Assembly (NCBI GenBank): GCA_945861275.1
Contig: CAMATZ010000040.1
Coordinates: 1-57,006 of the forward strand
Origin: Bordetella parapertussis
GTDB taxonomy: Bacteria; Pseudomonadota; Gammaproteobacteria; Burkholderiales; SG8-41
Length of the DNA stretch: 57,006 nt
Direction: 5' to 3'
In this document: positions 1 to 8,081 of the stretch, piece after piece
How the letters are laid out: each line of letters starts with the position of its first letter
Position numbering within the stretch: the first letter of the stretch is position 1
Position numbers and translations under genes: made by a program
Notes under the pieces: generated by a model
What the model was told of the DNA's origin: nothing
The model's database searches: none
Seen by the model: only the letters and a program-made list of their open reading frames with translations

Positions 1-110
1 CCATGGCACGGATATTTCCAATGAAGTTACTCGTAAAAAAGTCTCTCAGAACGCTCTACAATCGACGCTTGCATACTCGGGAGGGGTTGAAGGACCCTCG
101 AAAAACATCG

Positions 111-134
111 CCCTTCGCTCGCGAAGGGGTTTTT
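111..134 (+). terminator. Rho-independent terminator
   Basis: An 8-bp perfect stem (CCCTTCGC / GCGAAGGG) with a 2-nt loop is followed by GTTTTT. It presumably ends a gene lying left of the window. The T-run runs directly into a short sequence that matches the right end of the IS1182-like element further on. Confidence 0.7.
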
Positions 135-151
135 GCACAGCCTCGTTAGCC
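128..151. repeat. Solitary IS-end-like repeat
   Basis: This 24-nt block is identical to 11060-11083, the right end of the IS1182-like element plus 7-8 bases of its flank. It contains the inverse of GAGGCTGTGCAAAAA, the terminal repeat of that element. No transposase lies beside it, so it is either a leftover end after deletion or a recombination trace. The next gene starts 5 nt after it. Confidence 0.5.
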
Positions 152-155
152 GTCA

Positions 156-788
156 GTGGGAACGCCCGTGCGATATCAAGGCAAGATCACCGACTGGAAA
201 GACGACAAGGGCTTCGGCTTTGTTACGCCGAATGGAAGTGGGTCTAAGGTATTCGTCCATATCAAGTCGTTTTCGAACCGACAGCGCCGACCGATCGGTA
301 ACGAGCTCGTAACCTACGAACTCACACCTGATGCACGAGGTAGACCACAAGGTGTGAACATCACCTTCGTTAGCGATCGTCCATCTTCTCTTCCCACGAC
401 TGCGTCTGGCCCCGGGGTTGGAGCTTTAATTTTCGCAGCCGTCTTTCTTGCCTTCGTGGCAGGGACGGTGGCTACGGGTAAGTTACCTTTCGTGGTGCTT
501 ATCGCGTACCTTATGGCGAGCTGTGTCGCATACTTGGCTTACTTTTTTGACAAAGCCGCGTCTCTGAAGGGGCAGTGGAGAACTCCGGAGACCACATTAC
601 ACCTTTTCAGTTTGGTTGGTGGGTGGCCTGGTGCCATGCTTGCCCAGCGAACGCTTCGCCACAAGACGCAGAAGCAATCGTTTCAGGTGACGTATTGGGC
701 AACGGTTTTGCTCAACTGCGTAGTCTTGGGCTGGCTGCTTTCGCCTAGCGGGATGCGTACGGTAAAGTCCTTCGTGGGTGTCGCTTGA
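156..788 (+). CDS. Cold-shock domain / DUF1294 membrane protein
   Basis: This 210-residue protein has two parts. Residues about 7-70 form a cold-shock (OB-fold) domain with the nucleic-acid-binding motifs KGFGFV and VFVHI. Residues about 85-205 form a DUF1294-type region with at least three hydrophobic segments and the basic stretch typical of that domain (WRTPETTLHLFSLVGGWPGA). CspA-DUF1294 fusions are common in proteobacteria. The CSD probably binds RNA or ssDNA at the inner membrane face; the precise role is unknown. The start is GTG, the only good start in frame before the CSD, with no strong ribosome binding site. It begins just after an IS-end-like repeat, so its promoter may be IS-derived. 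Confidence 0.85.
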   Translation: MGTPVRYQGKITDWKDDKGFGFVTPNGSGSKVFVHIKSFSNRQRRPIGNELVTYELTPDARGRPQGVNITFVSDRPSSLPTTASGPGVGALIFAAVFLAFVAGTVATGKLPFVVLIAYLMASCVAYLAYFFDKAASLKGQWRTPETTLHLFSLVGGWPGAMLAQRTLRHKTQKQSFQVTYWATVLLNCVVLGWLLSPSGMRTVKSFVGVA

Positions 789-876
789 GGGCTAGCCTCA
801 CGTTCGAAAACGGACGCACGAAAAAGCTGCCTGCCATTCAACGCAAACGTTATGCATCACTAAACAGTCGCTGTTC

Positions 877-906
877 TTGACATACCATTCGTGGTATATA
901 CATAAT
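877..906 (+). promoter_or_regulatory. higBA promoter with palindromic operator
   Basis: A consensus -35 (TTGACA, 877-882) and a near-consensus -10 (CATAAT, 901-906) lie 18 bp apart. The spacer carries a perfect 6+6 palindrome, ATACCA-TTCG-TGGTAT (882-897). A dimeric XRE antitoxin bound there would block RNA polymerase, the usual autoregulation of HigA-type modules. Transcription would start close to the higB ATG at 912, so the toxin mRNA may be leaderless or nearly so. Confidence 0.6.
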
Positions 907-911
907 GTAAC

Positions 912-1196
912 ATGTGGCAAATCGAAGAGCACCGTCGCGTCGACAAGCAGCTTTCTGGCTCTGTTCCTACCGAGGTTTTGAAGCGTTACGAGAAATGGAA
1001 AGACATTGCTGGAATTTCAGGGCCGTTGGGATTGCGGGCCGTCAAGGGATTTCACGATGACGCCCTCTCTGGTGAGTGGAAGGGTCATCGCTCTTCCCGG
1101 CTGGGGCTTCAATGGCGGGTGATCTACCGAGTTACCGCCAATGTGTTGCTGATCCAGGTTGTTCAAGTTACCGCCCACGATTACAGGAGGCCATGA
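912..1196 (+). CDS. higB: HigB-like RelE/ParE-superfamily toxin
   Basis: A 94-residue protein of the RelE/HigB fold. HigB toxins are ribosome-dependent mRNA interferases. Visible family features are the basic central strand (LRAVKGFHDDALSGEWKGHR), the RxGLQWRVIYRV core strand and a C-terminal HDYRRP tail. The order is toxin first, antitoxin second, as is usual for higBA and unlike relBE. It ends 1 nt before the antitoxin ATG. No ribosome binding site is visible upstream of the start, which agrees with the predicted transcription start falling beside it. The toxin looks full length. Confidence 0.85.
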   Translation: MWQIEEHRRVDKQLSGSVPTEVLKRYEKWKDIAGISGPLGLRAVKGFHDDALSGEWKGHRSSRLGLQWRVIYRVTANVLLIQVVQVTAHDYRRP

Positions 1197-1197
1197 A

Positions 1198-1458
1198 ATG
1201 AAAGCGTTTCGTCCAGCGAAAAAACGAGTTGAAGTCTCGGTGGGTGAGTCTGTCCGCATCTTGCGCGAACTCCAGGATCTTAGCCAAAGCCAACTTTCCG
1301 AACTCACGGGCATCCCGCAAGCCACCATTTCCGCCATCGAGAATAATCGAGTGAATTTAGGTGTCGAGCGTGCAAAAGTTTTTGCCCGTGCCCTCAAGTG
1401 CCATCCCGCCGTGCTCGTGTTTCCGGGCTGGGAGGTTCCACTTGAGCGTGCCGCATAA
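1198..1458 (+). CDS. higA: HigA-like XRE-family antitoxin
   Basis: An 86-residue helix-turn-helix antitoxin. The HTH spans about residues 18-72, with the recognition-helix segment SQSQLSELTG-IPQATISAIENNR. The ATG at 1198 is preferred over an upstream in-frame ATG at 1159 because a perfect AGGAGG lies 7 nt before it (1185-1190), inside the end of higB. It is translationally coupled to higB. It should neutralise the HigB-like toxin and bind the palindrome at 882-897. Confidence 0.88.
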   Translation: MKAFRPAKKRVEVSVGESVRILRELQDLSQSQLSELTGIPQATISAIENNRVNLGVERAKVFARALKCHPAVLVFPGWEVPLERAA

Positions 1459-1523
1459 AGATGTCTGGGAATGATTGAAGACAATCGAAGCGTAAATGCC
1501 TTCAACGGCCGAGAAGAGATTGA

Positions 1524-1659
1524 GTACGCGTTGAACACTCACATGAAGATAAGCGCTTCCTGATGCTGGGCATGAGCTCTGGCGCAAATCTCCTCATCGC
1601 TTGTCATTGCGAGTATGAACATGGTGAGGTCATTCGCATCATCCCGGCCCGCAATGCAA
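1524..1659 (+). pseudogene. BrnT-type toxin, C-terminal remnant
   Basis: This open stretch follows an in-frame TGA at 1521. It reads VEHSHEDKRFLMLGMSS, then GANLLIACHCEYEHGEVIRI, then IPARNAT, which matches the C-terminal half of BrnT toxins (the DHS-RFLLLG-S-RGRLL-V-H-E-RIISAR-AT pattern). The N-terminal half and any brnA antitoxin are missing. It abuts the stop of the next gene. This is read as a decayed second toxin-antitoxin locus beside higBA; the family match is from memory. Confidence 0.5.
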
Positions 1660-2589
1660 CTACTTCACCTCAACCAGCTCCAGCGCCTCGCGGCTCGGCC
1701 CTTCGATCATCACCGCGCGCGTATCGCCCAGTGGGTACGGACCGTCGAGAAACGTCACGCCCTCGCTTTTCAATTTGCCGATCCACGCATCGAGGTCCGC
1801 GACACCAAACGCCAGATGATCGTAGCGTTGCCCGCGCGTGGGCACGAGCGGCGCACTGCCCTGCGGCGCGTACCATTGCACCGCCACGTCGCCGAACATC
1901 ACACCCGCGCGCGGCGCGCGGAACATGCCTTCCTGATTTAGCGAAGGCCAGCTGCGATCCGCGCCGCGCGGCACCTTGCAGGTTGCTTCCGTCACGGGCT
2001 CCGGGCTCATGCGCCCCGGCATCGGCGGCACATTCAGATGTTTTTGATACCAGAGCTGCGCGCAAAACGGTTCATCCTGCCACATGTGTACGTGGTTAAA
2101 ACGCTCGGCGGGATGATCGCCTATGTATTCCACCAGCGTGCCGTCGGGCGCCTGCATGTAGGCAAAACCGCCGCCGCCTTTGGGCTGGATGCCTTTCGCT
2201 TTGGCTTCGGCGATTTGCGTCTTGGTTAGTCCGAGCACATCGCCGACATTCGGCCAGGTGTCGCTACTGACGTGGACATAGCCGCCGCCTTCCGCCTCGG
2301 TGTAAAGCGGCATCAGTTTGACCTCGGAGCGCGTTTTGTACTCGGCCAGTTTTTCACGCACGTTGGCGACGTGCCAGCCGTAGTGCCAGATCGCGCTTTG
2401 CGGCATAACCGGTGGCGCTTTGTCTACCTTGTCGAACAGCAACATCACGTTGTTCGGCGTTTGCAGCGCAGCCATGCCGCCCCAAGTCGTTTTGGCTGTA
2501 CTCGCGAATTGCCGCGTGTAAAACCCGATGGCAGCATCGGGGTCTGCTGAATTCAGATGCACGTGATGAAAAGTGGGCGCGGGTAACAT
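1660..2589 (-). CDS. VOC-family (glyoxalase/dioxygenase-like) protein
   Basis: A 309-residue protein with two vicinal-oxygen-chelate modules: residues about 1-165 (FHHVHLNSADPDAAIGFYTRQF) and about 168-309 (FNHVHMWQD... HLAFGVADLDAWI... LEL). Candidate metal ligands are the early His in each FHHVHL/YDHLAFG strand and the late Glu in strands such as LVEYIGDHP. VOC enzymes include extradiol dioxygenases and lyases; the substrate here is unknown. The start at 2589 gives a good N-terminal VOC strand; an upstream in-frame extension would overlap the preceding gene. It lies 5 nt downstream of an amidohydrolase, so the two likely form an aromatic- or ring-cleavage-related operon. Confidence 0.75.
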   Translation of the reverse strand: MLPAPTFHHVHLNSADPDAAIGFYTRQFASTAKTTWGGMAALQTPNNVMLLFDKVDKAPPVMPQSAIWHYGWHVANVREKLAEYKTRSEVKLMPLYTEAEGGGYVHVSSDTWPNVGDVLGLTKTQIAEAKAKGIQPKGGGGFAYMQAPDGTLVEYIGDHPAERFNHVHMWQDEPFCAQLWYQKHLNVPPMPGRMSPEPVTEATCKVPRGADRSWPSLNQEGMFRAPRAGVMFGDVAVQWYAPQGSAPLVPTRGQRYDHLAFGVADLDAWIGKLKSEGVTFLDGPYPLGDTRAVMIEGPSREALELVEVK

Positions 2590-2594
2590 GGCAC

Positions 2595-3650
2595 TTACAC
2601 CGCCAGCCGATACACCCGCGCCGCGGTATCGCGATACAGCGCCAGCTTCTCGCCCGGTGTGCAGTTCGCGGTGATGCGCTTCAGGGCATTCCACAGCACG
2701 CAGTAACCCGTCGACTCCTTATCCACCGGGAAATTGCTTTCCATCATGCAGCGCTTCGCTCCAAACAGTTCAATGCAGGTCTCGATGTACGGGCGCCATG
2801 CGGCGGCGAGTTCCTCTGACGTCGGCGGCATATCGCGCAAATGAAAATCCCAGCCGCAGTAGGTCATGCCTAGGCCGCCGAGTTTGACGCTCAGGTTGGG
2901 GAACTGCACCAGATTCTGCATATTCTTTTTCCACACCTTGAACACCTCGGCGCGGTTTTCGTGCGGCGCGATACCGAGTACGCCGCCGGTATGATTGAGA
3001 ATGACGTTGGTTTCCGGGAAGGCCTTGAGCAGATCCGCGGTGTCGTCCAGCTGCGGATGAAACTGCCACGATTCAAACGACAATCCCAGCGGTTGCAGAT
3101 GCGCAAAGCCCTTGCGAAAATTCGGATCGAGCACCTGATGCCGCGGCGGCTGGCGGCGGCCCAACTTCGCGGCGTTACCGGTATCCCAGGTCACGCCATG
3201 ACGGATGCCGCGAAAGCGCCCATTCCCTGCCGCGATCTCGGCTTCCAGCACGGCTCGCGCGCCGTCGCCGAGCGTCAAATCGACATGCCCGATAATGCCC
3301 GCGCACAGGTTGGCTTTGCCGTAACGGCCGCTCGCGCTCATCGCTGCTGCGCCGTTGACAAACTCCACTTCGCCCACCGGCTTCATCGCTGCCGGGCCGT
3401 CGGCGCGATGCATCGAACCGCACTCGATAAACACCGTGGCGATGACGTTGTGACCGGAGTACACATCCTTCGCCAATTCGTTGATCAGATAGCGCCCGCT
3501 GTCTTTTTCCCACAAATGGTGATGCGGATCGATAATCGGCAGATCGGGTTCTAGCGCGGTTTCCTGCCGCTTTTCCGTCCACGCGGTGCGCGCCTCGTCG
3601 GTGCGGAATGTGCTGCCGCGGAATTCCTTCGATACGTCGAACTGGGCCAT
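2595..3650 (-). CDS. Amidohydrolase 2 family metal-dependent hydrolase
   Basis: A 351-residue TIM-barrel hydrolase or decarboxylase of the amidohydrolase_2 family. It shows the metal-binding DPHHHLW motif (about residues 41-47), a central NHTGG strand (about 220) and the C-terminal MMESNFPVDK motif (about 308), where the Asp-like position is ESN rather than a plain GSD. Relatives hydrolyse lactones or decarboxylate aromatic acids. It leads a two-gene minus-strand unit with the VOC gene and is divergent from the LLM oxidoreductase at 3809, so promoters for both probably lie in 3651-3808. Confidence 0.82.
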   Translation of the reverse strand: MAQFDVSKEFRGSTFRTDEARTAWTEKRQETALEPDLPIIDPHHHLWEKDSGRYLINELAKDVYSGHNVIATVFIECGSMHRADGPAAMKPVGEVEFVNGAAAMSASGRYGKANLCAGIIGHVDLTLGDGARAVLEAEIAAGNGRFRGIRHGVTWDTGNAAKLGRRQPPRHQVLDPNFRKGFAHLQPLGLSFESWQFHPQLDDTADLLKAFPETNVILNHTGGVLGIAPHENRAEVFKVWKKNMQNLVQFPNLSVKLGGLGMTYCGWDFHLRDMPPTSEELAAAWRPYIETCIELFGAKRCMMESNFPVDKESTGYCVLWNALKRITANCTPGEKLALYRDTAARVYRLAV

Positions 3651-3808
3651 GTGATTTCTCCTGTCATTTGTAAACTGAAGCCATTGTGTCAGAATCTACG
3701 CCACTCAGTGAGGATCACAATGAAGACACCCTGTGTACAAAACCCATTGCGCATAGCGGACTCAATTGTTTTGTCCGCTGTCCCTGGCGAATTGGTAAGT
3801 CAGACATC

Positions 3809-4729
3809 ATGGCCTTAAAAGACAGTATTCCCGTTGGCATGTCGCTTCCGCATCGTTCACTCACGCCGATCGACATGGCGACGGTGCGTCGGGTAGCCGA
3901 GCGTGCCGAAGCGCTGGGGTTCAGCGACCTGTGGGTAACCGAGAACACGCTGGACCACGCCTTCAGCTTCGATCCGGGGCTGATCCTGACGTACGCGGCC
4001 GCAGTCACCACGCGGATTCGCCTCGGCGTCGCGGTGGTGGTGCTGCCTGTGCACAACCCCAGCCATGTGGCCCACCAGTTCGCGACGCTCGACTACGTGA
4101 GCAATGGCAGGGCGATCCTCGGCCTCGGGCTAGGCCGCGAGCACCACTACGCGGAATTCCAGATCCCGGAGGCGCATCGGGTGCGCCGCTTTCGCGAGGG
4201 CGTGGAAATCATCAAGGCGCTGTGGACGCAGCCCAAGGTCGACTATCCGGGCAGCATTTATCAGCTCCAGGGCGCTGGCATGGTGATCAAGCCGGTGCAA
4301 AAACCGCATCCGCCGATCTGGCTCGGCGGCAACCATCCCGACGCGGTGCGCCGCGCCGCTGCGCTCGGCGATGGATGGATGGCCGCGGGCGGGTCGACCA
4401 CGGCTGCCTTCGGAAAGTCCGTGCAGATTCTTCGCGCCGAACTCGAGAAACTCGGCCGCAATCCCGAGACCTTCCCGATTTCCAAGCGGGTATTCCTATC
4501 GGTGGCCGAGCGCCCCGATATCGCCAAGGCCGAACTCGACCGTTGGTTCTCGATCGTCTATCACAGGCCCGGCGGGGCCGATGCAGGGGACATCCACGGC
4601 ACACCGGCGCAGGTGCGGGAACAACTGGAAGCGCTGGTCGCGGCCGGCGCGAACCATCTCCTCGTCAATCCCGTGGGTCGCTATGTTGAGCAGGTCGAGG
4701 CCCTGGCCGAGGTCGTAGGTCTATCGTAG
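3809..4729 (+). CDS. LLM-class F420/FMN-dependent oxidoreductase
   Basis: A 306-residue bacterial-luciferase-like TIM-barrel protein. Family features are the DLWVTENTLDHAF strand (about 34-46), TTRIRLGVAVVVLPVHNP (about 64-81), RAILGLGLGREHHYAEF (about 98-114) and KPHPPIWLGGNHPDAVRRAA (about 160-179). Such enzymes oxidise small organic substrates with reduced F420 or FMN. An in-frame extension back to 3686 lacks family similarity, so the ATG at 3809 was chosen. Divergent from the amidohydrolase/VOC pair. Substrate unknown. Confidence 0.85.
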   Translation: MALKDSIPVGMSLPHRSLTPIDMATVRRVAERAEALGFSDLWVTENTLDHAFSFDPGLILTYAAAVTTRIRLGVAVVVLPVHNPSHVAHQFATLDYVSNGRAILGLGLGREHHYAEFQIPEAHRVRRFREGVEIIKALWTQPKVDYPGSIYQLQGAGMVIKPVQKPHPPIWLGGNHPDAVRRAAALGDGWMAAGGSTTAAFGKSVQILRAELEKLGRNPETFPISKRVFLSVAERPDIAKAELDRWFSIVYHRPGGADAGDIHGTPAQVREQLEALVAAGANHLLVNPVGRYVEQVEALAEVVGLS

Positions 4730-4737
4730 CTCTGTGA

Positions 4738-4765
4738 TTCACCTTCGCTACCTGCTGAAGGTGAA
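4738..4765 (+). terminator. Hairpin after LLM gene
   Basis: A 9-bp perfect stem (TTCACCTTC / GAAGGTGAA) with a 10-nt loop starts 8 nt after the stop codon. There is no T-run, so it may act as a transcript-end stabiliser rather than an intrinsic terminator. Confidence 0.4.
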
Positions 4766-4835
4766 GCGCAAATCTGAAGCGAAAGCTTAAAGCGTTCGGT
4801 CTCTATTACTGGGTATCTACACATCTCCACTTCAC

Positions 4836-4962
4836 GGTCCCCTCGCCCCGCTCGCGGGGAGAGGGTTAGGGTGAGGGGATGCAGCGTGCCCCTACCCTCA
4901 CCCCAACCCTCTGCTTCGCTGCAAGTGTGCCCTTGTCCCGCCCCAAGGCGGGCGAGGGAGTT
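4836..4962. repeat. Dispersed palindromic intergenic repeat, copy 1
   Basis: The 365-bp gap after the LLM gene contains G/C-rich inverted segments (CCCCTCGCCCC... GGGGAGAGGG... CCTACCCTCACCCC... GCGGGCGAGGGAG). The core CTCTGCTTCGCT-CAAGTGT-CCCTTG also occurs, inverted and diverged, at 55204-55290. This resembles the REP-like intergenic repeats common in betaproteobacteria. No gene is visible in the rest of the gap. Confidence 0.5.
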
Positions 4963-5095
4963 ATTTCGCTGGTAGTGATCGTATTTTTTACATTGTAAAG
5001 ATGCGTAGATACGTATGCTCTGAAGAGGAAGGGACCTTCCGCGGGGCTATGCAGCCTCTGCTCAGACTTCAGTTAGAATCGCACCCAGTACACGC

Positions 5096-5587
5096 TCAGC
5101 GCTTGTCGGCATCCAGGGCATCCCGCAACAGTTCAAGCGCGGCGGCGGCGAACAGTTCCATGTTTTCGACACGGTCCGCGCTGCCCGTATTGAGTGTTTT
5201 CATGTGTAGCCCCGGCCCCGCCACGCCGAGGCAGGTGTGGCCGGCAGGGTCGCCGTAGCTGTTGCCGCTGGGGCCGGCTGCACCGGTCTCCCCAATGCCC
5301 CACGTGGTTCCCAGTTGCGCGCGGATGCGCTGCGCCAGGGTGATGGCATGCTTTTCAGTCGCGGCCCGCGCCTGCTTGTAGTCGTCGGGCGTGATGCCGG
5401 CGAAGCGCTCCTTCGATGTACGCGTGTAGGCGACCGCGCCGCCGACAAAAAAGGCCGATGCGCCGGGTACCGCAAGCAGGGCGGCAGATATGAGCCCGCC
5501 GGTGGACGACTCCGCGACGGCGACAGTTTCCTTGCGCGCACACAGGCGTTGCGCCACTTCGTTAGCGAGGGGAATCAAGGTCTGCAT
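5096..5587 (-). CDS. pncC: CinA C-terminal / nicotinamide-nucleotide amidase
   Basis: A 163-residue stand-alone CinA_C domain protein. PncC deamidates nicotinamide mononucleotide to nicotinate mononucleotide in pyridine-nucleotide salvage. The active-site region VAVAESSTGGLISAAL (about 23-38) and the second conserved block GIGETGAAGPSG (about 97-108) are present. Length is normal for the single-domain form. A very good AAAGGAGG site precedes the ATG at 5587. It stands alone between a repeat and a remnant-rich region. Confidence 0.88.
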   Translation of the reverse strand: MQTLIPLANEVAQRLCARKETVAVAESSTGGLISAALLAVPGASAFFVGGAVAYTRTSKERFAGITPDDYKQARAATEKHAITLAQRIRAQLGTTWGIGETGAAGPSGNSYGDPAGHTCLGVAGPGLHMKTLNTGSADRVENMELFAAAALELLRDALDADKR

Positions 5588-5683
5588 GGAACCTCCTTTA
5601 GTTTAACGCTGATCTTGGCCCCTTCGAGGGCCTGTGTCCATCTCTGGATTGAATGCCGCGCTTGAGGCCGGATTGGCGCCAAT

Positions 5684-5917
5684 ACCTATCCTCAAGGTTG
5701 GAAGGATTATCGCGCGGTGGCTTCCTATGATCGTTCGCACTGGTTCCGTGTACCGACCACCTACCACGGTAGCGTGATGACGGTTGAACATACGCCGGAG
5801 CACGAGGCTGTCGCCTACTTCGAACCCTACTCGCTCGAACGCCACCAGCAGCTGATCGGGCGCATGAGCGCCTCTCCACTCGCGCGCGTCACGCGCCTCG
5901 GCGCTTCCGTAGAGGGA
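5684..5917 (+). pseudogene. Fragment of M14 carboxypeptidase gene (partial duplicate)
   Basis: This stretch is nearly identical to 11530-11769 inside the intact carboxypeptidase gene downstream. It starts at ACCTATCCTCAAGG and ends at AGAGGG. Relative to the intact copy it has scattered substitutions and a 6-nt in-frame deletion (TGGTAC). It encodes the YDRSHWFRVPTTY... VTRLGAS segment only; the zinc-binding part is absent and the frame runs into unrelated sequence. It is a dead partial copy, either from a segmental duplication or from the remains of a close homologue. Confidence 0.85.
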
Positions 5918-6065
5918 GGCTGTTCTCGTTCCGACGCTTTGATGCCGCCTCTTGCTCGAGCCACGCTTCGCCGTGTTCCTCAAATTCTCGTTGGACACTC
6001 GCAACATCTTCCCAAGGCACGATCCCTCCCGGCTCCCTAGCTATCGGAGCAAAATTATGTCGCAC
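5918..6065 (-). pseudogene. Unrecognised short coding remnant
   Basis: The minus strand reads an open frame from GTG at 6065: VRHNFAPIAREPGGIVPWED, then VASVQREFEEHGEAWLEQEA. It then continues as antisense of the carboxypeptidase fragment. The amphipathic, Glu-rich composition is protein-like, perhaps a small antitoxin-type gene cut off at the junction. I do not recognise the family. Confidence that it was ever a gene is modest. Confidence 0.25.
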
Positions 6066-6111
6066 CGTGCCGACCTGTGACCCTCCCCGTCCACAGACCA
6101 GGTTTTTTCGG

Positions 6112-6885
6112 CTAAGGCTTCGCCCCGATGTATAGACGGATCCCCGAAGTGTTGGGTTTCACGCCGTCAGCGTGGACAACTGCCGGAAAACGCTCACGCT
6201 TAAATGCAGGCTCCTCTAGTGCGGCTGAGACACCCTCCGCGTTTAATGCGTCCAATAGTGCTCTTGCAGCAGCATTATCAGCAGCTGTAGCGTCGGCCCA
6301 AATGCCCACTGCGATGCCTGCAAAAGACGCGTCGCCCATAGTTATCTAGGTCGCCGATTGCCAAGCTGCGTTTCGCAACGCCTGTTCAAGTAAGGAGCGG
6401 AAGCCCGCGATCTCCGGCGTACCGCCAATCTGCAGAATGTCCACAGGTCGGCTGGCCGTAGCCTTCAATCGCTTTACTAGTCCTTGCATCTGGGCTGGGG
6501 TAAGTGATCTAGGCGCTAACCGCTGCTCGATCTTGACGCGAGCGAGCCGCTCCTCCTCAGCCTTTTGGTTCGCTTCAGCAGCGCGCAATTCGGCGTTCGC
6601 AATGCGCTCCAGCGCGTTCGCTGTTTCGGCTCTCTGCTGCTCAATGGCCAGATTCGCCTTAGCAGCGTCGCGCTCCACCGCGGCCGTGCGTTCCCGTGCG
6701 AGGGCAGCCTCCTGTTCGAGTTTGGCAGTTCGCTCGTGCGCCACTGCCAGATCTTGCTTGAGGTACTCCTCTTTTGCGTTGCCGAAATGGTGAATGCCCC
6801 ACGAAGCCAAAACAATCCCAATCGAAGACATAACAAGCAGGCCGTGGGAACGATCGAACCATGTTATGGCTGTTGCAAGCTCCAT
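6112..6885 (-). pseudogene. Membrane-anchored coiled-coil protein, split by an in-frame stop
   Basis: Two open stretches (6346-6885 and 6112-6339) are in the same frame, separated only by TAG and two codons (WQSAT-stop-IT-MGDASFAG). Together they would give about 257 residues. The order is an N-terminal membrane segment (about 15-32, LLVMSSIGIVLASWGIHHF), an Ala/Glu/Arg-rich coiled coil (about 38-125), and a C-terminal domain with VDILQIGGTPEIAGFRSLLEQAL and, past the stop, GIAVGIWADATAADNAAARAL. The C-terminal part looks like a small alpha/beta domain carrying on naturally through the stop. Function unknown. Either the gene is broken by one nonsense mutation or the downstream part is re-initiated at ATG 6339. 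Confidence 0.6.
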
Positions 6886-7134
6886 ATTCCTCCCTTAGTT
6901 GCCCAGGCGCCGGGTATAGGAATTTCAAACACCATTTTTTCCAGAACGGCAATCTATCCCGCGACGGGCTAACAGTCAATCGCGTGAATTTCCGCCAAGC
7001 CCCCCTGTTTTCCTGAAAATCTTGCCCTGCAAAACGTTTCGCCTCGGAGGATTTCCAGCCCATCGACGCCTTTACACGAGCGCAGCACAAGCAGCGCCCT
7101 CAGCTCACTGGTGGAACTGGTCTCGGCTTGAGCA

Positions 7135-8034
7135 TCAAGCCGCCTGAAACAGATCAACCCGCCGCGCCGCTGTGCGTGGCGGCGGTTGTGCTGCCAACCC
7201 CAGGTGCGTGAGGATGCGCTCAATCACCGAAGGTTCTTCAATCCTGTCCTGAGCCTGTCGAAGGGACCGCGATGATCTTCAATTTGCCGCCGCACACGCA
7301 ACGCTCGATATCAATGTCGAAAACGCGCTTGAGCAAGCGCGCCCAACTCATACGCACCGGCGCACTGTGGGCATTCGCATGCGTGCAATCGCCTTCGCCC
7401 ATAGTTATACTCTGCACCGGCGCCGGCACCACCACCGAACGTCATTTCGCATTCGGCGCGAGCACCCCATGAAAGCGTATCAGGTGCAAGCGCGGCCTTG
7501 GCAGCGCTGCCAGCCGCTGCATGAACTACAGCGGCGACATCACGATGTGCGTAGTGCCGTTGCGGTAAGGTGTTTTGAGTTTGAGAACGGCCTGCCCTGC
7601 GTGGTTGACACTCAACCGTTCGTTGGCCTGTCGTTAACAATCGCCGGGCGCGTGACCTAGCGGCACAGTTGTTCAAGATCACTGCGGCGATCGGCATCAC
7701 AGCGCACCCCGGCGTGCAAACTGAATCCGTGGGCGTTGGCGCACAGTTGTTGTGTGAGCGGCGCCACGCGGCGGGACGCGTATTGCAGGCTTAGCACTTT
7801 GCGCCCCGCGCGCGGCCCCATTGCGATGCGGTAAGTGCTTGATGCTGCTTGCAGCGGCATGAGTACGTCATCCGGGTCAATGCTGTCAGTGCGCGCCATG
7901 TAGGTGATGCCCTCCTCTTCGATCAGATAGCCGAGGCGGGTCAGTAACTTCATGATTCTTTTGATTATTTTGTCGAGACCCTTGTCACATATACCAATAT
8001 GCAGCATAGAAATTCTATTCGGCGGGTTTTTCAA
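7135..8034 (-). pseudogene. IS91-family transposase, C-terminal remnant with many stops
   Basis: Read on the minus strand, successive pieces rebuild an IS91-type transposase C-terminus. They are KLLTRLGYLIEEEG...LMPLQAASSTYRIAMGPRAG, HAGVRCDADRRSDLEQLCR, LSVNHAGQAVLKLKTPYRNG...HIVMSPL, RLHLIRFHGVLAPNAK, and RMSWARLLKRVFDIDIERC with VCGGKLKIIA, then PSVIERILTHLGL and RRVDLFQAA followed by TGA at 7135-7137. In-frame stops (after MSPL and after APNAK) and frameshifts break it. A short palindromic repeat interrupts the codons after KLKIIA. It lacks the N-terminal half, so it cannot act. Confidence 0.8.
7243..7266. repeat. Short dispersed repeat inside IS91-like transposase
   Basis: CCTGTCCTGAGCCTGTCGAA plus AGGG is inserted in the transposase reading frame between the IIA and EEPSVIE codons. 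Copy 2 of the element has a longer, fully palindromic version at the same site (15284-15333). This is a small repeat nested in a mobile element. Confidence 0.6.
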
Positions 8035-8081
8035 TACTATGATGCGACGATAAAACCATATAAACCGAGTTTGGAGGGGGC

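Larger units (their letters stand above)
6915..8034 (-). mobile_element. Decayed IS91-like element, copy 1
   Basis: The element spans the 3' end motif TATAGGAATTTCA (6915-6927), about 200 bp of noncoding tail, and the C-terminal half of an IS91-family transposase on the minus strand. The tail and transposase end (6915 to about 7280) recur at 14955-15352. The 5' half of the element is missing beyond 8034, where the next gene begins. Confidence 0.75.

Noticed and set aside
1563-2099. A 178-codon plus-strand frame opposite the VOC gene
   Set aside because: Only the first 30 or so codons are protein-like (BrnT remnant); the remainder is antisense of the VOC gene.
4836-4962. CRISPR-like array in the repeat-rich gap
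   Set aside because: The repeats are palindromic and irregular with no constant spacer length, and no cas genes are present in the window.
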